DNA from: Paraburkholderia tuberum STM678 | GTDB lineage: Bacteria > Pseudomonadota > Gammaproteobacteria > Burkholderiales > Burkholderiaceae | Reading direction: 5' to 3' | Assembly: GCF_902833905.1 (NCBI RefSeq) | Contig: NZ_CADFGP010000029.1 | Location: 38,174 to 102,173 of the forward strand | DNA: 64,000 bases | In this document: positions 46,381 through 56,415 of the stretch, piece by piece | Layout: each line of letters opens with the position of its first letter | Numbering within the stretch: the first letter of the stretch is position 1 | Translations under genes and position numbers: made by a program | Notes under the pieces: generated by a model | What the model saw: only the letters and a program-made list of their open reading frames with translations | Databases searched by the model: none | Told to the model about the DNA's origin: nothing

Positions 46381-47688
46381 ATGAAAAAAGGTTTTTACAC
46401 CATCATGGCCGCGCAGTTTTTTTCGTCGCTGGCCGACAATGCGCTTCTGATCGCTGCTATCGCTCTGCTGAAAGATCTTCACGCTCCGAACTGGATGACG
46501 CCGCTGCTCAAGCTGTTTTTTGTGCTGTCGTACGTCGTTCTTGCCGCCTTCGTGGGCGCATTCGCCGACTCCCGTCCGAAAGGACGCGTGATGTTCATCA
46601 CCAATACGATCAAGGTGGTTGGCTGCATAACGATGCTGGTCGGCGCGCATCCGCTGATTGCGTACGGCATCGTCGGCTTCGGCGCGGCGGCCTACTCGCC
46701 CGCCAAATACGGCATTCTCACCGAACTGTTGCCGCCTGACCGGCTCGTTGCCGCGAATGGCTGGATCGAAGGCACCACGGTCGGCTCGATCATTCTCGGC
46801 ACGGTGCTCGGCGGCGCGCTGATCAGCCCGCATATCGCCGCGCCGATTCTCAAATGGCACGTCCCCTCTGTGAACACGCCCGCGGAAGCCGCGATGGTCG
46901 TGATCATGGCCATTTACGTGATCGCCGCGCTGTTCAATCTGCGCATTCCCGACACCGGCGCGCGCTATCCGCGACAGGAGCACGGGCCGATCCGCCTGAT
47001 CACCGATTTCGCCGACTGCTTTCTCGTGCTGTGGCGTGACAAGCTCGGACAGATTTCACTCGCCGTGACGACGCTGTTCTGGGGTGCGGGCGCGACGCTG
47101 CAATTCATCGTGCTGAAGTGGGCCGAAGTGTCGCTGGGCATGTCTCTGTCCGAGGCGGCGATCCTGCAGGCGGTGGTCGCGGTTGGCGTCGCGTTCGGCG
47201 CGATTTTCGCGGCTTCGCGTGTGCCGTTGAAGAAGTCGCTGTCGGTCTTGCCGGTCGGCATCATGATGGGTATCTCCGTGATGCTGATGGCGTTCTACAC
47301 GCGCGATCTGTTTCCCCCGCATTGGGGCGTGTATTTTGGCCGCATGCACGTGTCGGGCTATCTGATTTTCGCGTATATCTTCCTGATGTTCGTGGGCGGC
47401 CTGTCGGGCTTTTTCGTCGTGCCGATGAATGCGCTGCTGCAGCATCGCGGGCACGTGCTGCTGTCGGCGGGCCATTCGATCGCCGTGCAGAACTTCAACG
47501 AGAATCTGTCCGTGCTCGTGATGCTGTGCCTGTACGCGGTGCTCGTGTGGCTCGACGTGCCGGTCACCATCGTGATCGTTCTGTTCGGCACCTTCGTCTG
47601 CCTGATGATGTGGCTCGTGATGCGACGCCATCAGGCGAACCAGCGCGCCTTCGATTCGGTCGCGCTGATCGGCGAAGCCAAGCACTGA
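46381..47688 (+). CDS. lplT: Lysophospholipid transporter LplT
   Basis: A 435-residue MFS-type protein with about twelve membrane segments. LplT flips lysophospholipids across the inner membrane for re-acylation. The N-terminus K-K-G-F-Y-T-I-M-A-A-Q-F-F-S-S-L-A-D-N is characteristic. Upstream in-frame ATGs (46291, 46330) would add a hydrophilic leader unlike the family, so 46381 is chosen. In enterobacteria it is followed by aas, the acyltransferase; here thiD follows instead. The upstream sequence has GATATAAAG near 46280, a possible -10. Confidence 0.9.
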   Translation: MKKGFYTIMAAQFFSSLADNALLIAAIALLKDLHAPNWMTPLLKLFFVLSYVVLAAFVGAFADSRPKGRVMFITNTIKVVGCITMLVGAHPLIAYGIVGFGAAAYSPAKYGILTELLPPDRLVAANGWIEGTTVGSIILGTVLGGALISPHIAAPILKWHVPSVNTPAEAAMVVIMAIYVIAALFNLRIPDTGARYPRQEHGPIRLITDFADCFLVLWRDKLGQISLAVTTLFWGAGATLQFIVLKWAEVSLGMSLSEAAILQAVVAVGVAFGAIFAASRVPLKKSLSVLPVGIMMGISVMLMAFYTRDLFPPHWGVYFGRMHVSGYLIFAYIFLMFVGGLSGFFVVPMNALLQHRGHVLLSAGHSIAVQNFNENLSVLVMLCLYAVLVWLDVPVTIVIVLFGTFVCLMMWLVMRRHQANQRAFDSVALIGEAKH

Positions 47689-47749
47689 TCGGCTGCGCCG
47701 GGCCGGCCGCGGCACACACGAGCGCGCCCCCCTTCTTCCTCGCTCGACC

Positions 47750-48556
<807 letters not shown>

Positions 48557-48562
48557 GCGACG

Positions 48563-49588
48563 TCATTGCTTCGCGTAACGCCGCGCGTGCTCGGGCCAGT
48601 CGTCGGGCACGATAAAACCGCGCGAGCGTTCAAGTACACGCCCCGTGTTGTCTGCGATGAATCCGGCGACCATCGTCGGGCCGTGTTGCGGTGAGATCTG
48701 CGCGGCGAGCGTGTTTGCGTCGACGTACCACGTGTCGTCCGCACCGGCTTGCGCTCGATATTGCGGCGCGAGCCATTCGAGCCGCGGCAACACTCGCCAC
48801 CTGTGCGCATGCGCGCACGCGAAAGCCGGCCAGTCGCGATGCGTGACCCACCAGCCGCGACCGTGCGCGGGATCGAGTTCGGCAGGATCGGTCGGCATCT
48901 CGCCATGCCGGTAAAACAGCCAGCCTTTGACGAACATCTGCGGCGTCCACGCGCCCGCATAGCCCGTCGAGGCAAATTCCTCGCGTGCGCTGAGCGGCAA
49001 CTGATGATCGAGCAAATGCGCGAGCTTCAGATCGAGGCGATCTTTCAGATTGGGGCCGACGTAATCGGCGAGACGCGCCGCCTCTGCCCCATTCGCATCG
49101 CCCGCATGCAGATAGCACTTCACCGCGAGTTCCCAATGCAGTCGCGCGCCCTGGCGCGTGCGCACGAGGAAATCGCATTCACCGAGCGTGAGGCCCGCAT
49201 GTCGTAGCGGCACACCCGCTGCGATCAGTTGCGTCGCCGGTCCATGACGAAGGAAAAAGCCCAGCAGGCGTTCGGCGTAGCGGCCAAGGCGCGTGATACG
49301 CGTTGCCGCGAGATCCTGACGCAGAAGTGCCGGCGCGACGTCGAGCGCGCGCAGCCAGTCGAGCGTGGCCTGCAATTCCTGCGGCGTGCCGAAAGGATCG
49401 GCGAGCGCGCCTGTGGGAAGCTGAGGGCGCAACAGATCTGGACTGAGCAGCAGCCACGCGAGATCGCGGACAGCGGGATCGCGCAGCGCGTCGACTGAAG
49501 CATCGCCACGCAAACCCAGCAAGGTATCGAGAAGCGCCGCGCGGCTGACAGACGCGGCGGGCATGCGCGCCGCCGGTCCCTCGGGCAT
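48563..49588 (-). CDS. DUF1853 family protein
   Basis: A 341-residue protein of unknown function. From memory it matches DUF1853: an N-terminal helical part (V-R-D-L-A-W-L-L-L-S-P-D-L-L), a middle block G-E-C-D-F-L-V-R ... H-W-E-L-A-V-K-C-Y-L, and a C-terminal part with G-W-W and W-Y-V-D. The E-x-D-F ... E-x-A-V-K spacing is reminiscent of nuclease-like D/E-x-K folds; this is my inference only. The ATG at 49588 lies two bases after the UDG stop, so it is the last gene of tsaB-rimI-UDG-DUF1853. Confidence 0.8.
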   Translation of the reverse strand: MPEGPAARMPAASVSRAALLDTLLGLRGDASVDALRDPAVRDLAWLLLSPDLLRPQLPTGALADPFGTPQELQATLDWLRALDVAPALLRQDLAATRITRLGRYAERLLGFFLRHGPATQLIAAGVPLRHAGLTLGECDFLVRTRQGARLHWELAVKCYLHAGDANGAEAARLADYVGPNLKDRLDLKLAHLLDHQLPLSAREEFASTGYAGAWTPQMFVKGWLFYRHGEMPTDPAELDPAHGRGWWVTHRDWPAFACAHAHRWRVLPRLEWLAPQYRAQAGADDTWYVDANTLAAQISPQHGPTMVAGFIADNTGRVLERSRGFIVPDDWPEHARRYAKQ

Positions 49589-49590
49589 CG

Positions 49591-50574
49591 TCACTTTGAT
49601 TCGTTCGACGGCACGCCGCCGTTCGCGAGCCACGTGGCACGCGCGAGGCACAGATCCGCCCAGGCCTTGGCCTTGTCGGGCAGGCTACGCAGCAGATAGG
49701 CCGGGTGATAGGTGACGATCACCGGTACGCCCTCGTACGTGTGCACGCGGCCGCGCAACGACGAAATGCTCGCGTCGGTCTTGAGCAGACTTTGCGCGGC
49801 GAAACGGCCGAGCGCGACGATCAGCTTCGGCTTCACGAGCGACACCTGACGCTGTAGATAAGGTTCACAACGCGCGACTTCGTCCGGCTGCGGATTGCGA
49901 TTGCCAGGCGGCCGGCACTTGATCACGTTCGCGATATACACGTTGGTGCCGCGCGCGAGCGCGAGCGAGTGCAGCATGTTGTCGAGCAGCTTGCCGGCCT
50001 GGCCAACGAACGGTTCGCCTTGTCGGTCCTCGTTCTCGCCGGGCGCTTCGCCGATCAGCATCCAGTCGGCCTCGCGATCGCCGACGCCGAACACCGTGTT
50101 CGTGCGCTTCTCGCACAGCCGGCACGCCTCGCATCCGGCGACGCGCTCGGCGAGCGCGTCCCAGTCGAGTGTGTGGATAGACGGCAGCGCGGGCGCGTCG
50201 CGGCGCGCTTCGGCGGGCGCGGCGGCCGATGCGGTCGGATCGTCGAACCACGCGAAGTCGTCCTCGGAAGGGGCGTCGAAAGTCGGCGGGGCTGAAAAGT
50301 CAGTTTGCGGTTCTGATGTTTCGCGCCGCGCTGCACTTTCGTCGAAGCGCGGCGTGGATTCGCGCTGCACTTGCGGCGGCTGCACCTCGGCGGACGCGCG
50401 CAGCGGTTCGCGCGAGGTCTGCGTCGCAGGCTCCGCGCGACGCAAGTCTGCCGCGCGTTCCCGCGGCGACTGCAGCGCATCGCTCTGCCCGGCCTCCTCT
50501 CGCGCCGCGAGTCCGCGACGCACCCACAACGGCGCGAGTCCGAATTCTTCGAGCACCGATTCATGCAGCGCCAT
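49591..50574 (-). CDS. Family 4 uracil-DNA glycosylase (iron-sulfur type)
   Basis: A 327-residue protein. The C-terminal about 200 residues match family 4 UDG, removing uracil from DNA. The motif G-E-A-P-G-E-N-E-D is at about 186-194 and the C-terminal H-P-A-Y-L-L at about 297. Four Cys for a 4Fe-4S cluster are seen as C-E-A-C, then C-R-P-P, then R-C-E-P. The N-terminal about 120 residues are Pro/Ala/Arg-rich and probably a flexible linker, with a short helix at the very start. The gene overlaps rimI by 14 bases. Confidence 0.93.
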   Translation of the reverse strand: MALHESVLEEFGLAPLWVRRGLAAREEAGQSDALQSPRERAADLRRAEPATQTSREPLRASAEVQPPQVQRESTPRFDESAARRETSEPQTDFSAPPTFDAPSEDDFAWFDDPTASAAAPAEARRDAPALPSIHTLDWDALAERVAGCEACRLCEKRTNTVFGVGDREADWMLIGEAPGENEDRQGEPFVGQAGKLLDNMLHSLALARGTNVYIANVIKCRPPGNRNPQPDEVARCEPYLQRQVSLVKPKLIVALGRFAAQSLLKTDASISSLRGRVHTYEGVPVIVTYHPAYLLRSLPDKAKAWADLCLARATWLANGGVPSNESK

Positions 50575-51055
50575 CTGCGCCCTCCGTGGCTAACGACAGA
50601 CGCATCACGATCGCGTCCTCCCGGCCGCGATGCCGCGCCGGATAATAATTTTTGCGCCGGCCGATCGACGCGAAGCCGAAGCGCTCGTACAACCGGATCG
50701 CCCGATGATTCGACGGCCGCACTTCGAGCAGCAGCCCCTCGAGCCTCTCCGCGTGCGTGATGCGCACCGCCTCGCGCAGCAGCGCGAGGCCTGCGCCGGC
50801 GCCTTGTGCTTGCGGCGTGACGCACAGATTCAGCAGATGCATTTCATCGACAACTGGCATCAGCACGCAGTAGCCGATCAACGTCCCCGTCACGTGACGC
50901 AGACAGACGCCGAAATAGCCATTGCGCAGCGAGTCGCCGAAGTTGCCGCGGCTCCACGGAAACTCATACGCAAGTTTCTCGATCGCGGCGACTTCGTCCA
51001 GGTCGCTTTCGGTCATCGGCGACATGTAGCGGTCCGTGAGCAGCACGCCGCTCAT
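50561..51055 (-). CDS. rimI: Ribosomal-protein-alanine N-acetyltransferase
   Basis: A 164-residue GNAT enzyme acetylating the N-terminal Ala of S18. The N-terminal M-T-E-S-D-L-D-E-V-A-A-I-E, the acetyl-CoA loop Q-A-Q-G-A-G-A-G (about 91) and the C-terminal N-H-R-A-I-R-L-Y-E-R-F-G-F are typical of RimI. It overlaps both tsaB (four bases) and the UDG gene. The tsaB-rimI pairing is widely conserved in bacteria, which supports the call. Confidence 0.93.
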   Translation of the reverse strand: MSGVLLTDRYMSPMTESDLDEVAAIEKLAYEFPWSRGNFGDSLRNGYFGVCLRHVTGTLIGYCVLMPVVDEMHLLNLCVTPQAQGAGAGLALLREAVRITHAERLEGLLLEVRPSNHRAIRLYERFGFASIGRRKNYYPARHRGREDAIVMRLSLATEGADGAA

Positions 51056-51888
51056 GGGCGCGCCTCGTCGTGGGACGGTTGGCCGGAGCCGCCATCGGGC
51101 GCGTGCTGCGCGGACTGCTCGGCGCTATGAGCCGCTTTGGCTGATTTCGCCGCTTTGTCGGCCATGCGCTCTGCGGTCGTCTGCGCGACCTTGTCGCGCA
51201 CGTACTCGGGTGCGGCCTGATCGGCGCGCACCGTGCGGCCCGCATGAAACGCGCGCAGCGCCGCGTACGCGAGCGGCAACGCATGCGGCAACGCTTGGCC
51301 ATCGACGCTCCGCGCGGCCGCGACCGCCGGCAAGCGCTCGCCGAACGCGGCGGCCGCGTTGCCGGCGAGTGTGAATGGCACGTCGGGCAGCACGAGCCGC
51401 TCGGGTGCATCGAGCGTCGCCGCCTGCACGGTGCGCCATTCGTGTTGCGTGTCGTCCCACGCGTAGTCGGCCCAGTAGATTTCGTCCATGCGCGCGTCGA
51501 GCGCGGCGAGCACGCGCGTCGTCGACGGATCGCGCAGGCGGGCGCTCTCCGCGCACGCGAGCAGCGTGCCGATCGGTACGACCGGCAGGTTCAGGCCGAA
51601 CGCGAGGCCTTGGGCGACGCCGGTCGCCGTACGCAGTCCGGTGAACGAACCCGGACCCGAGCCGAACGCGATCGCGTCGCAATCCGCCAGCGTGAGGCCG
51701 GCTTCGTCGAACAGTTCGCGGATCGCCGGCAGCAGGCGGGTACTGGACACCGCGCCGGTTTGTTCATGACGAACCCAGACGCGCGGTTCGGCGCTGGGCT
51801 GACCGGCGGCATGGACGGACGCGGACACGAGCGCCGCCGAGCAGAACTCGGTCGATGTATCGAGGGCAAGGAGCACTGTTTGAGTCAT
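51052..51888 (-). CDS. tsaB: tRNA threonylcarbamoyladenosine biosynthesis protein TsaB
   Basis: A 278-residue ASKHA-fold protein, partner of TsaD and TsaE in t6A37 formation. The N-terminal L-A-L-D-T-S-T-E is followed by the G-P-G-S-F-T-G-L-R-T/I-A-x-G motif (about 77-91). The C-terminal about 35 residues are an extra Ala/Lys/Glu-rich tail beyond the usual about 230-residue length. It is the first gene of a four-gene unit, divergent from the acyl-CoA-binding protein gene. Confidence 0.94.
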   Translation of the reverse strand: MTQTVLLALDTSTEFCSAALVSASVHAAGQPSAEPRVWVRHEQTGAVSSTRLLPAIRELFDEAGLTLADCDAIAFGSGPGSFTGLRTATGVAQGLAFGLNLPVVPIGTLLACAESARLRDPSTTRVLAALDARMDEIYWADYAWDDTQHEWRTVQAATLDAPERLVLPDVPFTLAGNAAAAFGERLPAVAAARSVDGQALPHALPLAYAALRAFHAGRTVRADQAAPEYVRDKVAQTTAERMADKAAKSAKAAHSAEQSAQHAPDGGSGQPSHDEARP

Positions 51889-52003
51889 GGACCGTATTGT
51901 AATCGGCGCGGTGCGCGTGAATGGTGGTTTGCGCGGCCGCGCCGCCCGGCTTCGCGGCCGTCATCGTTTGGAATAAGCCCTCGGTCCCGGGGCGGCGGGC
52001 AAT

Positions 52004-52012
52004 TGCTATGAT
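52004..52012 (+). promoter_or_regulatory. Candidate extended -10 for the acyl-CoA-binding protein gene
   Basis: TGCTATGAT: an extended -10 box (TG-n-TATGAT) about 44 bases before the start codon. No clear -35 box was found, as expected for extended -10 promoters. Confidence 0.4.
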
Positions 52013-52055
52013 TTTCGGCCGATCTCATCTATCCCGCCACGCGGGCCAAACGACC

Positions 52056-52325
52056 ATGACCGACATCAATTCCCAGTTCGAGCAAGCCCAGCAAGACGTC
52101 AAGCAACTGCCCGAGCGTCCGGGCAACCTGACGCTGCTGCGTCTCTACGCGCTCTTCAAGCAGGCGAGCGAAGGCGACGTGTACGGCGACAAGCCGGGCT
52201 TCACCGACATCGTCGGCAAATACAAGTACGATGCGTGGGCGGCGCTCAAGGGCACCGCGCAGGACGCCGCGAAGCAGCAATACGTCGAACTCGTCGAATC
52301 GCTGAAGAGCGGCACCGCGGCCTGA
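52056..52325 (+). CDS. Acyl-CoA-binding protein
   Basis: An 89-residue ACBP, a four-helix protein binding long-chain acyl-CoA in the cytosol. The motif Y-A-L-F-K-Q-A-S-E-G-D, then K-P-G-F and K-Y-D-A-W-A-A-L-K-G matches eukaryotic ACBP closely. The N-terminal helix (F-E-Q-A-Q-Q-D-V-K-Q-L) completes the fold. The start at 52056 is chosen by size and match; the frame is open 45 codons upstream. It is a single-gene unit. Bacterial copies are patchy outside proteobacteria and actinobacteria. Confidence 0.94.
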   Translation: MTDINSQFEQAQQDVKQLPERPGNLTLLRLYALFKQASEGDVYGDKPGFTDIVGKYKYDAWAALKGTAQDAAKQQYVELVESLKSGTAA

Positions 52326-52826
52326 GTTTCCGGCGCGCCAAGCATCTGCCGAAATGGCCGTCTGGCAATGCTGCGACCGCCTCGCGGCGGTTTCGGACAC
52401 GAAGCTCCGGCCCGCCGCCCTCACTCGCCTACTTCATTCCGACACTTTCTTCTGTCGGAATTGCCTGAATGGTGGCGCAGTGCAGCAAATGTCGCTACAA
52501 TGCCGCCTGCGCTTCACTGCTTTGCCCGTTTTTTCCAGCGGTCCTCGCGGCGCAGCGTCCATAGCGTTTGCTCCAATCCAGTTTAGAACCTGTCCCCTTC
52601 TGCCTAGCCCGCTCCGGGCTCAAGTCCCAGGCTGGCGACTCGCCATGTTGGCACGTCGCATCCGATACAGCTTCTAACGAAAAACTCGCCTTCATTGTCG
52701 CGAGTTGCCCCCGTTTATCGATTTGCTCGCTGCTGTTTTGCTCGCTGAATCCGACGACTTGGGTATGCCGATTGGCGTTGACGTTTTCATCCGATGAACC
52801 ACCCAGGATCGTTTTCAAGGATTCAC
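52326..52826 (+). promoter_or_regulatory. Long intergenic region with candidate rhlE leader RNA
   Basis: 501 bases without a convincing gene. It contains a 9-bp hairpin (52436-52461), a TACAAT -10-like box at 52496-52501, and then about 320 bases before the rhlE start, less GC-rich and with several T runs. Short frames in it overlap and lack family likeness. Long structured leaders are known for cold-inducible DEAD-box helicase and cold-shock genes, which makes a regulatory RNA plausible here. Confidence 0.45.
52436..52461 (+). other. 9-bp hairpin upstream of rhlE
   Basis: ATTCCGACA and TGTCGGAAT pair exactly around an 8-base pyrimidine-rich loop. It has no strong T tract. It may be an operator-like dyad just upstream of the candidate TACAAT box at 52496, or a weak terminator of the upstream gene. 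Confidence 0.5.
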
Positions 52827-54440
52827 ATGACTTTGAGCAACACCCCCAGCAGCCCGTTGAACGCCGTCGCCGACGAAGCACTCGGTCTTACGCCCGCCGC
52901 TCCCGAAGCCCTCGCGCAGGCTGACGCCAAGCCGACCTTCGCGTCGCTCGGCCTGTCCGCGGACGTCGTCTCCGCGCTGACCGCCGCCGGCTACGAGCAC
53001 CCGACGCCGGTGCAGCAACGCGCGGTGCCGGCAGCGATCGCCGGCCGCGATCTGCTGGTTTCGAGCCCGACCGGCTCGGGCAAGACCGCCGCGTTCATGC
53101 TGCCCGCCATCGAGCGTTTCTCGCAGCTGCAAAAGACGCAGGCGAGCCAGCCGCGCGAACCGCGCCCGGCCGACGGTGGCCGCGGCCGCCGTCCGCAGCC
53201 GGTCGCGCGTCCTACCATGCTGGTGCTGACCCCGACCCGCGAACTGGCGATGCAGGTCACGACCGCCGCCGCGACGTACGGCAAGCACCTGAAGCGCCTG
53301 CGCACCGTCAGCATTCTCGGCGGCGTCGCTTATGGCCAGCAGCTGATGCTGCTCGCGAAGAACCCTGAAATCCTCGTCGCGACGCCGGGCCGTCTGATCG
53401 ACCATCTCGAGCGCGGCCGCATCGATCTGTCGCAACTGCAGATCCTCGTGCTCGACGAAGCCGACCGCATGCTCGACATGGGCTTCATCGACGACATCGA
53501 CACGATCGTCGCCGAAACGCCGGCTACGCGTCAGACCATGCTGTTCTCCGCCACGCTCGACGGCAAAATCGGCTCGCTGACCGGCCGTCTGTTGAAGGAC
53601 CCGGAGCGGATCGAGATCGTCCAGCGCTTGGAACAGCGCACCAACATCGCGCAAACCGTCCACTACGTCGACGACCGCGATCACAAGGACCGTCTGCTCG
53701 ACCATCTGCTGCGTGACGACGGCCTCGACCAGGCCATCGTCTTCACGGCCACCAAGATGGACGCCGACCAGTTGGCGGGCCGTCTGGCCGACGCCGGCTT
53801 CGAATCGGCCGCGCTGCACGGCGACCTGCCGCAAGGTGCGCGTAACCGCACGATCCGCGCACTGCGCGAGCGCCGCGTGCGCGTGCTGGTTGCGACCGAC
53901 GTCGCCGCTCGCGGTATCGACATCCCGGGCATCACGCACGTGTTCAACTACGACCTGCCGAAGTTCGCCGAAGACTACGTGCACCGTATCGGCCGTACCG
54001 GCCGTGCGGGCCGCTCGGGTATCGCCGTGAGCCTCGTGCATCACGCCGAACAGGGCGCGTTGAAGCGCATCGAGCGCTTCGTGCGCACGCCGCTTCCGGT
54101 CAACGTCGTCGAAGGCTTCGAGCCGCGCAAGGCGGCGCCCTCGGGCAACGGCCGTCCTGGCTTCGGCGGCCGCGGCCGTCCTGGCGGTGGTAATGGCCGT
54201 CGCTTCGGCAGCGGCTCGGGCAAGCCGGGCGGCTACGGCGGCTCGCGCAACGGTAACGGCACTGGCAACAGCAACAGCAACGGCGGCGGCTGGGGCAACA
54301 AGTCGGCCGGCGGTTCGCGCGAAGGCTTCGGCTCGCGCGAAAGCCACGGCGGTTCGCGCGAAGGCTTCGGCGGTGGCTCGCGTGACGGCTACGGCGCGCG
54401 CCGCAACGACGGTCCCCGTTCGGCACGTCGCGGCAGCTAA
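52827..54440 (+). CDS. rhlE: DEAD-box RNA helicase RhlE
   Basis: A 537-residue DEAD-box helicase. The F-motif, Q-motif (P-T-P-V-Q), Walker A (S-P-T-G-S-G-K-T), P-T-R-E-L, T-P-G-R, D-E-A-D (about 219), S-A-T, and the C-terminal A-R-G-I-D and H-R-I-G-R-T-G-R are all in order. An Arg-rich insert lies between Walker A and P-T-R-E-L (about 110-135). The last about 110 residues are Gly/Arg/Ser/Asn-rich, an RGG-like RNA-binding tail. The start at 52827 has AAGGA upstream; an ATG at 52794 would add eleven residues. Confidence 0.93.
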   Translation: MTLSNTPSSPLNAVADEALGLTPAAPEALAQADAKPTFASLGLSADVVSALTAAGYEHPTPVQQRAVPAAIAGRDLLVSSPTGSGKTAAFMLPAIERFSQLQKTQASQPREPRPADGGRGRRPQPVARPTMLVLTPTRELAMQVTTAAATYGKHLKRLRTVSILGGVAYGQQLMLLAKNPEILVATPGRLIDHLERGRIDLSQLQILVLDEADRMLDMGFIDDIDTIVAETPATRQTMLFSATLDGKIGSLTGRLLKDPERIEIVQRLEQRTNIAQTVHYVDDRDHKDRLLDHLLRDDGLDQAIVFTATKMDADQLAGRLADAGFESAALHGDLPQGARNRTIRALRERRVRVLVATDVAARGIDIPGITHVFNYDLPKFAEDYVHRIGRTGRAGRSGIAVSLVHHAEQGALKRIERFVRTPLPVNVVEGFEPRKAAPSGNGRPGFGGRGRPGGGNGRRFGSGSGKPGGYGGSRNGNGTGNSNSNGGGWGNKSAGGSREGFGSRESHGGSREGFGGGSRDGYGARRNDGPRSARRGS

Positions 54441-54492
54441 TAGCGACCCACCTGACCGACCGGATGGCTTCGCGCCGTCCGTGACACAGAAG

Positions 54493-54521
54493 AAAACCGG
54501 CGCTCGGGCGCCGGTTTTTTT
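54493..54521 (+). terminator. Intrinsic terminator after rhlE
   Basis: AAAACCGGCGC and GCGCCGGTTTT form an 11-bp perfect stem with a four-base loop, followed by a run of seven Ts. It lies about 50 bases after the rhlE stop. Confidence 0.92.
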
Positions 54522-54664
54522 CGTCTATCGACTGGCCGCCCCAAATTTCACGATGTAAAAAATTTTTTTGCGTCGTAAAAAATCATGCTGCAAAGCACAA
54601 GAAGGACTATTGCAACAGGGAAAATATCGTTTCTTATCGCGAAAAGCAGGCATCAAGTCATTGA

Positions 54665-54676
54665 TTTTATATAAAA
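54665..54676. promoter_or_regulatory. Palindrome upstream of aceA, distal copy
   Basis: TTTTATATAAAA, a perfect 12-bp palindrome sharing the TTATATAA core with a second copy 70 bases downstream. It is a candidate operator half of a pair. Confidence 0.4.
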
Positions 54677-54734
54677 ATAAATATTGGAAAAACGCTTTGC
54701 GGCGTCTATTGTGCGTCCTTCGATTTGCCTAGAC

Positions 54735-54746
54735 TCTTATATAAGA
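54735..54746. promoter_or_regulatory. Palindrome upstream of aceA, proximal copy
   Basis: TCTTATATAAGA, a perfect 12-bp palindrome about 90 bases before the aceA start. TATAAG inside it could also act as a -10 box, so a regulator bound here would block RNA polymerase directly. Confidence 0.45.
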
Positions 54747-54834
54747 CTTCACGAAACAGAACGCCTCTCCGGGCCCCACGCTTCGAGAAGACAGAGTCAC
54801 CCATCCTCCATAACTGGCATCGAAGGAGCACATC

Positions 54835-56145
<1,311 letters not shown>

Positions 56146-56338
56146 GATCAGCCAGTCGGGTTATGCAGTCCCGTGGCCTGAGCGCAGGAACGATCGGCAA
56201 ACGTCGAGCGGCACCACCAGAGTGCCGCCGACGCAGGGAGGGCCGTGCCGTGCTGGATTGGCAGGAGCGTCAGCGCGAACGCCGACGGCCGGAGAGTCTC
56301 AAAGAAGCCAGCACGCGGCAAGCGTGCGGCGAACCTGA

Positions 56339-56371
56339 ACGCGCCGGCAGCGCCGCCGGCGCGCTTTTTTT
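56339..56371 (+). terminator. Intrinsic terminator downstream of aceA
   Basis: GCGCCGGC (56341-56348) and GCCGGCGC (56355-56362) form a stem with a 6-base loop, followed after GC by seven Ts. It is about 195 bases after the aceA stop, leaving a long 3' untranslated region with no other gene seen. Confidence 0.82.
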
Positions 56372-56415
56372 CGAAGGCGGTGCCTGCCGGCACGCTGCCG
56401 GCAGTGCCAAGCGAT

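Larger units (their letters stand above)
54441..54834 (+). promoter_or_regulatory. AT-rich aceA upstream region
   Basis: 394 bases without a gene. After the rhlE terminator, about 54540-54760 is markedly AT-rich compared with the rest of the window. It has A/T tracts near 54550-54580, two TTATATAA-centred palindromes (54665-54676 and 54735-54746), and no open frame of note. GAAGGAGCACATC precedes the aceA ATG as a good Shine-Dalgarno. It is the likely control region for carbon-source-dependent aceA expression. Confidence 0.6.

Noticed and set aside
47689..47749. TPP riboswitch before thiD
   Set aside because: The gap is only 61 bases and lacks the conserved CUGAGA-type core.
52494..52881. 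Small coding genes in the rhlE leader on either strand
   Set aside because: Frames overlap one another, lack ribosome-binding sites and match no family. A leader RNA explains the region better.
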